This document shows positions 9,680-17,656 of a stretch of DNA of 64,000 nucleotides, piece after piece. Origin of the DNA: Alphaproteobacteria bacterium (GTDB lineage Bacteria; Pseudomonadota; Alphaproteobacteria; Acetobacterales; Acetobacteraceae); contig JAFKFI010000055.1 of the NCBI GenBank assembly GCA_017307285.1, positions 1 to 64,000 on the forward strand. The letters run 5' to 3'. Made by a program: the position numbers and the translations under genes. Position 1 is the first letter of the stretch, and each line of letters starts with the position of its first letter. The notes beneath the pieces were generated by a model. That model was not told the origin of the DNA. It did no database searches and was given only the letters and a program-made list of their open reading frames with translations.

Positions 9680-10684
9680 TCACCCGACCTTCACCAGCAA
9701 CTTGCCGAAATTCTGTCCCGACAGAATCCCGGCAAGCGCCGCCGGCGCGTTCTCCAACCCATCGTAGATATCCTCGCGATACCGCAGACTGCCATCCGCC
9801 ACCCAGGGCTGCGCCAACGCACGCCACTCTGCGAAACGCTCTGGCTTGTCGCTGACGATCAAGCCCTCGATCCGCACCCGCTTGCCGACGACGAATCCGA
9901 GATTCGGCCCCGACGGCAGCTCAGCCTCGTTGTATTGCGACACCATGCCGCACATCACCACACGCGCGAACGGGTTGAGCAGCTCGAACACCGCCGCCTG
10001 CACCCCGCCGCCGACATTCTCGAAATAAACGTCGATGCCGTTGGGGCAAGCCCGCTCCAGCTCCTCGCGCAAATTTACCGAACGGTGGTCGACGCAATCG
10101 TCGAACCCCAGGGTTTCCTGCACGAACAGGCACTTGTCCGGCCCACCCGCGACGCCGACGACGCGGGCGCCGGCACGCCCGGCGAGCTGCCCGGCGACCG
10201 ACCCGACCGCGCCCGAGGCCGCCGAGATCACCACCGTCTCGCCCTTCTTGGGCTGGCCGATATCCTTCATCCCGGAATAGGCCGTGGTGCCCGGCATCCC
10301 GAGCACGCCGAGATAGGTCGAGAGCGGCGGGCCATTCCGGTCGAGCTTGGCCAGCCGCTCGGCCGGCGTGACCGAATGGGTCTGCCATCCACGCGAGCCG
10401 ACCACCACGTCGCCGACCGCGAAGCCGGGGTCAGCCGAGGCAATCACCTCACCGATGCTCTCGCCGGTCATCACCTCGCCGATCTGCACCGGCGCGGCAT
10501 AGGATTTCCGGTCGCTGAGCCGCCCCCGCATGTAGGGGTCGATCGACAACCAGATCGTCCGCGTCACCACCTCGCCCGGCTTGGGCTCGGGGATCGGTTC
10601 CTCTCGCGCCTCGAAATCCTCGATGCGCGGGCTGCCGCGCGGCCGACGCTTGAGCACGATCGAGCGGCAGACGGTTTCGGCCAT
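9680..10684 (-). CDS. Zinc-independent MDR NADP-dependent oxidoreductase (CurA/leukotriene B4 dehydrogenase-like)
   Basis: Medium-chain dehydrogenase/reductase of the double-bond reductase type, probably reducing alpha,beta-unsaturated ketones or aldehydes with NADPH. 334 aa. An N-terminal GroES-like fold carries SIDPYMRGRLSD near 48-59, a hallmark of this subgroup. The Rossmann domain follows with VISAASGAVGSVAGQLA (about 150-166), then YFENVGGGVQ and the C-terminal NFGKLLVKVG. It lacks the zinc-binding cysteines of alcohol dehydrogenases. The next gene upstream on the same strand is a zinc alcohol dehydrogenase whose stop is 10 bases from this start, so the two form an operon. The substrate cannot be read from sequence. 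Confidence 0.85.
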   Translation of the reverse strand: MAETVCRSIVLKRRPRGSPRIEDFEAREEPIPEPKPGEVVTRTIWLSIDPYMRGRLSDRKSYAAPVQIGEVMTGESIGEVIASADPGFAVGDVVVGSRGWQTHSVTPAERLAKLDRNGPPLSTYLGVLGMPGTTAYSGMKDIGQPKKGETVVISAASGAVGSVAGQLAGRAGARVVGVAGGPDKCLFVQETLGFDDCVDHRSVNLREELERACPNGIDVYFENVGGGVQAAVFELLNPFARVVMCGMVSQYNEAELPSGPNLGFVVGKRVRIEGLIVSDKPERFAEWRALAQPWVADGSLRYREDIYDGLENAPAALAGILSGQNFGKLLVKVG

Positions 10685-10694
10685 GTCCAGCTCC

Positions 10695-11759
10695 TCAGGC
10701 GGCTGCGGATTTGAGCACCAGCCGGCCCGTCACCTTGCCGTCCCGCAGCCGCATCAGCGCGTCGTTCGCCTGCTCCTGCGGCACGGTAGCGACCGGCAGC
10801 GCCTGTAGCGAACCCTGCTGCGACAGCTGAATGAGCTCACGCAACTCCTTGGGATTGCCGACATAGCTGCCTTGAACGGTGAGCGCGCGGATCGCCATGA
10901 TCGGCAGCGGCACGGTGAGCTCGCCGCCGAACAGCCCGACCTGGATGAGCTTGCCGCCCTTGCCCAGCGCGTCGAATGCGAAGCGCGCGGTGGCGGTGCC
11001 GTTCACCAGGTCGATCACCGCCTGCACCGGCCCGCCAGCCGCCTCGACGATGCGTTTGGTGACACCCTCGCCCGAGCCATCCACCGCCTTCGCCGCACCC
11101 GCCTTCAACGCCGCCTCGCGCTTCTCCGCGCTGACATCGACCACGACAATGTTGCGGTGCTTCAGCGCCTTGAGCACGGCGATGGCGTTCATCCCGAGCC
11201 CGCCGGCGCCGACCACAACGATCGGCGCGTCGGGCGGCAGCGGCATCGCCTTCTTGATCGCCGAATAGACGGTGATGCCGGAGCAAGCATAGGTCGCCGC
11301 CACCGCCGGATCGACCGTGCCGGGATCGATCAGATGGCGCGGATGCGGCGCGATGACGTGCGTGCCGTAGCCGCCGTTCTGATACACGCCGAGGCTGCGC
11401 GCCGCGACGGCGCACATGTTGTCCTCCTCGGCCAGGCATTTCTCGCACTGGCCGCAGCCGATCCAGGGATAGACGATGCGCAGGTCGCCGACCTTCACGC
11501 CCTTGGCATCGGGTCCGAGCTTGGCGACTCGGCCGACGATCTCGTGCCCCATCGCCAGCGGCAGGGTGACGCCGCGATCGCCGAGCGACATCCGCTTGCC
11601 GCCGCCGATGTCGTAATAGCCTTCCCAGATATGCAGGTCGGAGTGGCAGACGCCGCAATGGGTGACCTCGACGAGCACCTCGGTTCCCTTCGGCTCCGGC
11701 GTCGGCAGCTCGATTTCCTTGAGCGGCTTGCCATTCTCGACCACGGCCCAGGCGCGCAT
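10695..11759 (-). CDS. Zinc-dependent alcohol dehydrogenase
   Basis: MDR-family NAD(P)-dependent alcohol dehydrogenase of 354 aa. The catalytic-zinc region reads THCGVCHSDLHIWEG near residue 33 and GHEIVG. The structural-zinc lobe has CGQCEKCLAEEDNMC (four Cys). The coenzyme domain has VVVGAGGLGMNAIAVLKAL followed by VVVDVS, where an Asp ends beta-2 and suggests NAD preference. The ATG at 11759 is preferred over one 15 bases upstream because a GGGAGAG ribosome site lies just before it. It is first in a two-gene operon with the double-bond reductase. An alcohol/aldehyde redox role is likely; the natural substrate is unknown. Confidence 0.88.
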   Translation of the reverse strand: MRAWAVVENGKPLKEIELPTPEPKGTEVLVEVTHCGVCHSDLHIWEGYYDIGGGKRMSLGDRGVTLPLAMGHEIVGRVAKLGPDAKGVKVGDLRIVYPWIGCGQCEKCLAEEDNMCAVAARSLGVYQNGGYGTHVIAPHPRHLIDPGTVDPAVAATYACSGITVYSAIKKAMPLPPDAPIVVVGAGGLGMNAIAVLKALKHRNIVVVDVSAEKREAALKAGAAKAVDGSGEGVTKRIVEAAGGPVQAVIDLVNGTATARFAFDALGKGGKLIQVGLFGGELTVPLPIMAIRALTVQGSYVGNPKELRELIQLSQQGSLQALPVATVPQEQANDALMRLRDGKVTGRLVLKSAAA

Positions 11760-11857
11760 CGTATTCTCTCCCATCGCATCGGTGCTTGGGCGGGAATGGA
11801 CACCGCGCGGCGGAGCGGGTCAAGCAGTCGGGGGCAGAGGGATGCCGAGCCGTGGCC

Positions 11858-12178
11858 TCACCGGGAGGCCACGGATACGGGGCGGTAGGGCTCGACCTGG
11901 ATCTCAGCCGCTCGGCGCCGCATGGCATTGGCATCAAACCACGTCTGCATCTCCAGCAGCGTCTCCATCCTCACGCCAAACGCCTTCTCGACCCTCAGCG
12001 CCATCTCGGGCGAGAGCGACGCCTTGCCGTTCACCAGGTCGGAAAGAGTGGCGCGGCGCACGCCCAGCACATCCGCCGCCTCGCTCACGGTCAAATGCAG
12101 CTCGTCCAGGATTTCGTCGCGTATGAACGCACCCGGATGGGGCGGGCTCATGCCCATCCTGCGCGGTGCCCTGCTCAT
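11858..12178 (-). CDS. higA: HigA-family antitoxin (Xre-type HTH)
   Basis: Antitoxin and autorepressor of a HigBA-type toxin-antitoxin pair, 106 aa. It opens with SPPHPGAFIRDEILDELHLT, typical of HigA, followed by the helix-turn-helix SEAADVLGVRRATLSDLVNG and the SPEMALRVEKAFG segment. The ATG at 12178 shares one base with the toxin stop (TGATG), which fixes this start and shows translational coupling. A perfect palindrome upstream of the toxin (12470-12488) is a likely binding site. The antitoxin frame is intact although the toxin frame is broken. Confidence 0.88.
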   Translation of the reverse strand: MSRAPRRMGMSPPHPGAFIRDEILDELHLTVSEAADVLGVRRATLSDLVNGKASLSPEMALRVEKAFGVRMETLLEMQTWFDANAMRRRAAEIQVEPYRPVSVASR

Positions 12179-12461
12179 CAGTGGTAGTCCTCCAACTCGA
12201 GGTTTCGGATTTCTCCTTCTTCGAGATCGAAGGTCAGCCGCCAGTTCCCGCTCACAGCAATACTCCACGTGCCGGCGCGATCGCCTCGCAACTGGTGAAT
12301 GCGCCAGCCGGGCGGGCCGATGACGCATCCATATCGGCGGCCGTATGCAGCACCGCGAGTATATTGCGCACCCGCTTCACCAGATCGGGACGAAGCTCCC
12401 GGCTGTCGTCGTCCTCAATGAGGCGCAGAAGTCCCCGGTGCCGGACGTTCCGAAATCTCAC
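12178..12461 (-). pseudogene. higB: HigB-family toxin gene with a frameshift
   Basis: HigB/RelE-like mRNA interferase gene. From the GTG at 12461 the frame reads MRFRNVRHRGLLRLIEDDD and continues to AADMDA. It then runs out of register at about 12319-12329 and would stop at 12252-12254. Shifting the frame by one base there restores the family C terminus: GPPGWRIHQLRGDRAGTWS, then SGNWRLTFDLEEGE, ending EDYH at a TGA that overlaps the higA ATG. The locus is 284 bases, one short of 95 codons, so a single-base deletion is the simplest cause. A sequencing error or programmed frameshift cannot be excluded. As read, no full-length toxin is made. Confidence 0.85.
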
Positions 12462-12469
12462 GCCTGAAA

Positions 12470-12488
12470 TGTACGGTGCTACCGTACA
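12470..12488. promoter_or_regulatory. Perfect palindrome upstream of higBA, probable HigA operator
   Basis: TGTACGGT and ACCGTACA, separated by three bases, form a perfect 8+8 inverted repeat. It lies 9 bases before the toxin start codon, inside the 39-base gap between the hydroxyacid dehydrogenase stop (12501) and higB. HigA proteins autorepress by binding inverted repeats in their own promoter, so this is the natural operator candidate. The assignment is by position and symmetry only. Confidence 0.6.
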
Positions 12489-12500
12489 AAAGTCAACGCC

Positions 12501-13484
12501 TTACGTGGGCATCACTCGCACCGACTTCCCATCCATAAACGCGAGCGCGTTCTCGATGAGCTGCTTGTAGAAATCCGCCATCACCTCCCTGACCACGTAA
12601 CCCACATGAGGCGTCAGAACGCAGTTGGGTGCGGTGCGTAGCGGGTGATGCGCGGGCAGCGGCTCGCGGTCGTAGACGTCGATGCCGGCGATCAGGCTGC
12701 CCGAGCGGAGCTCGCCGATCAGCGCGGCTTCGTCCACCAGCGGACCGCGCGAGGTGTTGATAAGCACCGCACCCTGCTTCATCCGCGCGAGTTCGGCCGC
12801 GCCTATGATGCCGCGCGTGCGGCCCGACAGCACGAGATGCAGGCTCACCACGTCGGCGCGGGTGAGCAGGTCCTCCTTCGAGACCAGCATCGCGCCGCAC
12901 TCCTTCGCACGTTCGGCCGTGAGGTTCTGGCTCCACGCCAAGACCTCCATCCCGAGCGCGATGCCGTAGCGCGCCATCATCCCGCCGATCCGGCCGAGGC
13001 CGACCAGGCCGAGCGTCTTTCCTGCCAGAACAAAGCCTTGCGGCACGTTTTCCTGGAAATGCCCGGCGCGGATCTCGGCGTCGCCCTGGGGGATGCGGCG
13101 CGTCGCAGCGATCATCAGGCCCAGGGCGATCTCGGCGGTCGCGGCCGAGCCGGCGTGGGGCGGAACAATGCCGCTGTCGTAGCCGGTGTTGCAGACCACG
13201 ACGCCCTTGGCCTGCAGCGCCTTGATGTCGATGGAAGCGGCGCGTGCGCCGGTGATGCTCAGCATCTTGAGGTTGGGCAGCCGGTCCACCAAAGCGGCCG
13301 GGATTGCCGAGCGTTCCCGCATCGTGAGGAGAATATCGAACTCGGCCAGCTTAGCCGCCGCATCGTCCACGTCGGCGAACGCCTTCTGAAAGAACGTCAC
13401 CTCCGCCCGCGCCGTCAGCGCCGACCAGTCCGCGAGCTCCCGCGCCTTGCCCTGCCAGTCGTCCAGCACCGCGATCTTCGTCAT
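12501..13484 (-). CDS. D-2-hydroxyacid dehydrogenase family protein
   Basis: NAD(P)-dependent enzyme of the formate/glycerate dehydrogenase superfamily, 327 aa, that would interconvert a 2-oxo acid and a D-2-hydroxy acid. The coenzyme motif is LVGLGRIGGMMARYG near residue 156. The catalytic set is present: Arg in NTSRGPLVDE, Glu in DVYDREPLP, and His in LTPHVGYV. The start has a strong GGGGAGGA ribosome site. The gene diverges from a 3-hydroxyacyl-CoA dehydrogenase across a 96-base shared promoter region. The YDSGIVPPHAGSAATAEI segment resembles enzymes annotated as phosphoglycerate-dehydrogenase-like, but a serine pathway role is not supported by the neighbours. Confidence 0.87.
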   Translation of the reverse strand: MTKIAVLDDWQGKARELADWSALTARAEVTFFQKAFADVDDAAAKLAEFDILLTMRERSAIPAALVDRLPNLKMLSITGARAASIDIKALQAKGVVVCNTGYDSGIVPPHAGSAATAEIALGLMIAATRRIPQGDAEIRAGHFQENVPQGFVLAGKTLGLVGLGRIGGMMARYGIALGMEVLAWSQNLTAERAKECGAMLVSKEDLLTRADVVSLHLVLSGRTRGIIGAAELARMKQGAVLINTSRGPLVDEAALIGELRSGSLIAGIDVYDREPLPAHHPLRTAPNCVLTPHVGYVVREVMADFYKQLIENALAFMDGKSVRVMPT

Positions 13485-13580
13485 GGCGTCCGTCCTCCCC
13501 TGGTCGGGCAAAAGGGTGGAGCCACCTTGCGCGCGGCGCAAGGCGTTGGTCTGATCCGGCCGAACGAGGGAAAGGATCGC

Positions 13581-14510
13581 ATGACCAAGATCGCAGTCAT
13601 CGGCGCGGGCCTGATCGGCCGCTCGTGGTCGATCGTCTTTGCCCGCGCGGGTTTCGATGTCAGCCTCTGGGACCCCGCCCCGCAGGCGGTCCCGGCCGGC
13701 CTGCACTACATCGCCGAGCGCCTGCCGGAGCTGCTCGACGCCGGCTTGCTCCCCGAACCGCCCGCCGCGATCATGCGGCGCATCCACCCCGCCGCCTCGC
13801 TCTCCGACGCGGTCGCGGGGGCCGAGTACGTTCAGGAGAACGGCCCCGAGCGGGTCGCCGACAAGCAGGCTTTGTTCGCCGAACTCGACCGCACGGCGCC
13901 ACGCGACACGATACTCGCCAGCAGCTCGAGCGGCATCCCGGCCAGCGCCTTCACCGAGAACCTCGCCGGCCGCGCGCGCTGCCTGATCGCCCATCCGGTC
14001 AACCCACCCTATCTGGTCCCGCTGGTTGAGCTCTGCCCCGCGCCCTGGACCGATCCCGCCGTGGTCGAGCGCACCCGCATGCTGATGTCCCACGCCGGTC
14101 AGGTTCCGGCGACCGTCGCCAAAGAGGTGCAGGGCTTCGCGCTGAACCGCCTGCAAGGCGCGCTGCTCGCCGAGGCGTTCCGGCTGGTCGCCGACGGGGT
14201 GATCTCGCCCGCCGACCTCGATGCCACCGTCAAGCACGGGCTCGGCTTGCGCTGGTCGTTCATGGGGCCGTTCGAGACCATCGACCTCAACGCACCGGGC
14301 GGGCTCGCCGATTATTGCGAGCGGTACGGCCCGCTCTACGCCGACCTGCAGAAGCAGATGAAGCCGCGCAAGTGGACGCCCAAACTGATCGCCGAATTGG
14401 AGGCGGCGCGGCGCGAGGAGTTGCCGCGCAACCTGCACGCCGTGCGCCAGGAATGGCGCGACCGCCGCCTCATGGGCCTGCTGGCGCACAAGGCGACCCA
14501 GCCCGAATGA
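13581..14510 (+). CDS. 3-hydroxyacyl-CoA dehydrogenase, lambda-crystallin/L-gulonate dehydrogenase-like
   Basis: NAD-dependent dehydrogenase of 309 aa. The N-terminal Rossmann domain opens KIAVIGAGLIGRSWSIVFAR (3-22). ENGPERVADKQALFAEL follows, then LASSSSGIPAS, then the catalytic His in AHPVNPPYLVPLVE. The C-terminal helical domain carries KEVQGFALNRLQGALLAEAF and GLGLRWSFMGPFETIDLN. The phrase HPVNPP...VE is characteristic of lambda-crystallin-type enzymes (L-gulonate 3-dehydrogenase, carnitine dehydrogenase) rather than FadB. AAAGGA precedes the ATG. The specific substrate is unresolved. Confidence 0.86.
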   Translation: MTKIAVIGAGLIGRSWSIVFARAGFDVSLWDPAPQAVPAGLHYIAERLPELLDAGLLPEPPAAIMRRIHPAASLSDAVAGAEYVQENGPERVADKQALFAELDRTAPRDTILASSSSGIPASAFTENLAGRARCLIAHPVNPPYLVPLVELCPAPWTDPAVVERTRMLMSHAGQVPATVAKEVQGFALNRLQGALLAEAFRLVADGVISPADLDATVKHGLGLRWSFMGPFETIDLNAPGGLADYCERYGPLYADLQKQMKPRKWTPKLIAELEAARREELPRNLHAVRQEWRDRRLMGLLAHKATQPE

Positions 14511-14521
14511 GCTGACCCGCC

Positions 14522-16669
14522 ATGCGGCCGAGCGCGCCGATCACCACCGATCTCGTGCTGCTCGGCGCCGGGCACGCGCATGTCGAGGTGCTGCGCCGGT
14601 TCGCCATGCGCCGCGAACCCGGTTTGCGCATCACCATCGTCGCGCGCGAGCCGCACACGCCCTATTCCGGGATGCTGCCCGGCCTGATCCGTGGCGACTA
14701 CAGTTGCGACGAGGCGAATATCGACCTCGCCCCGCTCGCCGCAGCGTCCGGTGCCAGGCTCATCATGGCCGAGGCGACCGGGCTTGATCTGGAAAATCGA
14801 GCCATCGCCATCGCGGGCCGGCCGGACATTCCGTTCGACCTGCTCTCAATCGACATCGGCGGCCAACCCGCCATGCCGGGCACGGAGGGCGTGCCGGTCA
14901 AGCCGATCGGCCGCTTCCTCGATCGGCTCGCGGGGATGGAACAGGGGCTCGCCGACGGCGCACGCGTCGCCATCGTCGGCGCGGGACCGGCGGGTACCGA
15001 ACTGGCGCTGGCGCTCGCGCATCGCTTTCGCGGGCGCTTCCGCGTCACTCTGGTCTGCAACGAGGCCGAGCCGTTGCCGGGCGCTCCCGTCCGCGCCCGT
15101 GCCACGGCGCGCTCAGCGCTGGTCGAAGCCGGCATCGAGCTGGCCTGCGGTGTGCAGGCGGGAGCCTTCGCGGCAGGCGCCCTTTCTCTGTCCGACGGCT
15201 CCTACCTGCGTGCCGACCAGGTGCTATGGGCCACCGGCGTGGTGGCACCGGCGTTCCTCGCTGAATCCGGCCTCGCCTGTGACGATTCGGGCTGCGTGAT
15301 CGTCCGCCACAGCCTGCGCAGCACCAGCCATCGCTTCGTGTTCGCCGCCGGCGACTGCGCCAGCATCGCGGGCGCCGCCCGACCGAAAGCCGGCGTGTGG
15401 GCCGTGCGCGCCGGGGCGCCGCTCGCCGCCAATCTCCGCCGCGCGGCACGCGGGCGGCCTTTGCGGCGCTGGCAGCCGCAATCCCAGGCGCTGGTCATCC
15501 TCGGTCTCGGCGACGGGCGCGCCATCGCGTGGCGCAACGGCATCGCCTTGCAAGGCAAGCTCGTCTGGCGATGGAAGGACCGCATCGACCGGCACTGGAT
15601 GCGCATGTACGGCCGCATGAAGCCGATGGCGGAAGACCCCGCCGACCCGATGCGCTGCGGTGGCTGCGGCGCCAAGGTCGGCGCCGAGACGCTGCACCTC
15701 GCGCTCGCCAACCTCGCCCGGACGCCGAGCCCCGACATTCTCGTCGCCCTCGACCAGCCGGACGACGCAGCCGTCGCACTCCCGCCGCCCGGCATGGCGG
15801 TGGTGCAGAGCGTGGATCATTTCCGCGCCTTCATCGACGACCCGTTCATCTTCGGCCAGATCGCCGCCGCCCACGCGCTGTCTGACCTGCACGCGATGGG
15901 CGCCCGCCCCTGGACGGCGCTCGCGATCGTCGCCCTGCCCTACGCGCCCGGCGGCAAGATGGGCCGCGATCTCACCGCCATGATGCAGGGCGCCACGTCT
16001 CTGCTGGAGGCGGACGGCTGCGCCCTGGTCGGCGGCCACACTGCCGAGGCCGCCGAACCGGCACTCGGCTTCGCGGTGACGGGCCTGGCCAATCCCTCAC
16101 GCATCCTGCGCAAATCCGGCCTCCGTCCGGGCGACGCGCTCGTGCTGACCAAGCCGCTTGGCACCGGCATCCTCCTCGCCGGCAACATGCGCGGCCTCGT
16201 CAAGGCGCGCTGGCTGGCGACGGCGCTCGACCAGATGCGCCGCAGCAACGCCGATGCCTCCCGACTCCTGCGCGCGCACAGCGCCCGCGCCTGCACCGAC
16301 ATCACCGGCTTCGGCCTCGCCGGCCACTTGCGCGAGATGCTGGACGCCTCCGGCGTTGCCGCCTGCCTCTCGCTGGATGCGCTGCCCGCCCTGCCCGGCG
16401 CGCTTGAACTCGCGGCGCGTGGCGTCGAGAGCACGCTCGCGCCCGACAACCTCGCGGCGCTGCGCGGCGTGGCAACGATCGGGAACGACCCGCGCTCGGC
16501 GCTGCTCGTTGATCCGCAGACCTCGGGTGGCCTGCTCGCCGGCATCCCGGCGGCCAATGCAACCGCCTGTCTCGACGCACTGACCGCGGCCGGCATGACG
16601 GCGGCGGCCGTCGGCACGGTCGAGCCGCTCGAAGCGGATGGCTCGACCATCCGGCTGGAGGCGGCCTGA
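14522..16669 (+). CDS. selD: Fused FAD oxidoreductase-selenide, water dikinase
   Basis: Two-domain protein of 715 aa. Residues 8-350 are a pyridine-nucleotide-disulfide-type flavoprotein with LVLLGAGHAHVEVLRRF, a second dinucleotide fold VAIVGAGPAGTELALALA (149-166), and FVFAAGDCA as the FAD-binding ATG-like motif. Residues 375-715 are SelD, which makes selenophosphate from selenide and ATP. The catalytic pair appears as Cys382 and Lys385 in RCGGCGAKVG, with DDAAV, VDHFRAFIDDPFIFGQIAAAHALSDLHAMGA and CTDITGFGLAGHL following. Fusions of this architecture are known; the flavoprotein half is thought to supply reduced selenium, but that is not proven. No selA, selB, selC or selenouridine synthase gene is in the window. 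Confidence 0.9.
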   Translation: MRPSAPITTDLVLLGAGHAHVEVLRRFAMRREPGLRITIVAREPHTPYSGMLPGLIRGDYSCDEANIDLAPLAAASGARLIMAEATGLDLENRAIAIAGRPDIPFDLLSIDIGGQPAMPGTEGVPVKPIGRFLDRLAGMEQGLADGARVAIVGAGPAGTELALALAHRFRGRFRVTLVCNEAEPLPGAPVRARATARSALVEAGIELACGVQAGAFAAGALSLSDGSYLRADQVLWATGVVAPAFLAESGLACDDSGCVIVRHSLRSTSHRFVFAAGDCASIAGAARPKAGVWAVRAGAPLAANLRRAARGRPLRRWQPQSQALVILGLGDGRAIAWRNGIALQGKLVWRWKDRIDRHWMRMYGRMKPMAEDPADPMRCGGCGAKVGAETLHLALANLARTPSPDILVALDQPDDAAVALPPPGMAVVQSVDHFRAFIDDPFIFGQIAAAHALSDLHAMGARPWTALAIVALPYAPGGKMGRDLTAMMQGATSLLEADGCALVGGHTAEAAEPALGFAVTGLANPSRILRKSGLRPGDALVLTKPLGTGILLAGNMRGLVKARWLATALDQMRRSNADASRLLRAHSARACTDITGFGLAGHLREMLDASGVAACLSLDALPALPGALELAARGVESTLAPDNLAALRGVATIGNDPRSALLVDPQTSGGLLAGIPAANATACLDALTAAGMTAAAVGTVEPLEADGSTIRLEAA

Positions 16670-16682
16670 CGGCGCGCCGCTG

Positions 16683-17015
16683 TTATCCCAAGGGCGGCCG
16701 GTACGATGTCGGCGTCGTGTTCGCCCTGCGCATCGCGTGCTCCGCCTCCTCGGGGGTGAACAACACGGTGGTCTGCGCGCGGCCGAACACGTTGCTCGAG
16801 GCCAAGCGCATGATAGCCGCCGCCGCCGTTTCGTTGTCGGGGAACTCGATGATCCCGACCAGATCCCACTCGCCGAACGCCATGAACCACTGGTGCAGCT
16901 TGCCGCCAAAGCTCTCCATCAATTCCCGTCCCGCTTGCGTCCGGTTCGACGGCGTGTCCACGAGCGCTTTGATCTGATTGTTATTGTAAGCTCCCTGGAA
17001 CAGATAGAACGGCAT
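16683..17015 (-). CDS. GYD domain protein
   Basis: 110-aa protein matching the GYD family, small proteins of unknown function with a ferredoxin-like (dimeric alpha-beta barrel) fold. It opens MPFYLFQGAYNNNQIKALVD, then has GRELMESFGGKLHQWFMAFGEWDLVGIIEFPD and TTVLFTPEEAEHAMRRA. It is convergent with selD (13 bases between stops) and stands alone on its strand. No catalytic motif is recognisable and no specific role can be stated. Confidence 0.8.
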   Translation of the reverse strand: MPFYLFQGAYNNNQIKALVDTPSNRTQAGRELMESFGGKLHQWFMAFGEWDLVGIIEFPDNETAAAAIMRLASSNVFGRAQTTVLFTPEEAEHAMRRANTTPTSYRPPLG

Positions 17016-17143
17016 GGCTTACCTCCCTGAGTTCGATCACGGCACGCCCGACGACGCCCGAAGCCTACATCCTAGGGAAGTCATTCAGCAACAATTGCCA
17101 ACGATTTGCGGACGCACCCCGGTCCTCGAGTAAGCTGCCTCGC

Positions 17144-17605
17144 ATGACCGCCATCTACATCGACGCCGACGCCTGCCCCGTGCGCGAGGAGACCTATCGG
17201 GTCGCCCAGCGGCTCGGCGTGCCGGTATTCGTCGTCTCCAACGGCTCCCGCCCGATCCGCCCGCCCGGCCTGCCGAACGTCACGATGGTCACGGTCGCGG
17301 AGGGTGCTGACGTCGCCGACGACTGGATCGCCGAGCGGATCACCGCGGCCGATGTCTGCGTCACCGCCGACATCCCGCTCGCCTCGCGCTGCCTCGCCGC
17401 CGGTGCCCGCGCGCTCTCGGCGACGGGTCGGCCCTGGACCGCCGACAACATCGGCAACGCGCTCGCCGGGCGGGACGTGGCGCGGCACATGCGCGAGATC
17501 GGCCTGAGCACCGGCGGCCCGGCGCCGCTCACCAAGGCCGACCGCTCGCGCTTCCTCTCCGCCCTCGACACGATGGTGAACGCCGCCCTGCGCGCAGTGC
17601 GCTAG
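17144..17605 (+). CDS. UPF0178/YaiI-YqxD family protein
   Basis: 153-aa cytoplasmic protein of the conserved YaiI/YqxD family (DUF188), a PIN-like fold of unknown function. Signatures: IYIDADACPVREE at residues 4-16, FVVSNGSRP, VAEGADVADDWIAE, then VTADIPLASRCLAAGARAL. The acidic pair in DADACP is the presumed metal site by comparison with PIN nucleases. The length is normal. It starts 128 bases after the divergent GYD gene and is followed 51 bases later by an FNT-family transporter; nothing links the three functionally. Confidence 0.88.
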   Translation: MTAIYIDADACPVREETYRVAQRLGVPVFVVSNGSRPIRPPGLPNVTMVTVAEGADVADDWIAERITAADVCVTADIPLASRCLAAGARALSATGRPWTADNIGNALAGRDVARHMREIGLSTGGPAPLTKADRSRFLSALDTMVNAALRAVR

Positions 17606-17656
17606 GAACAGCTTGGCCCCGTCGGCGTTCACTCGCCTCGCATCACGGAACGCGAC

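Noticed and set aside
12645-13580. Plus-strand frame continuous with the 3-hydroxyacyl-CoA dehydrogenase
   Set aside because: It is antisense to the D-2-hydroxyacid dehydrogenase; the domain starts at MTKIAVIGAG with a ribosome site at 13581.
13485-14489. N-terminal extension of the D-2-hydroxyacid dehydrogenase by about 335 residues
   Set aside because: The extension is antisense to the neighbouring dehydrogenase; ATG 13484 has GGGGAGGA upstream and begins the conserved sequence.
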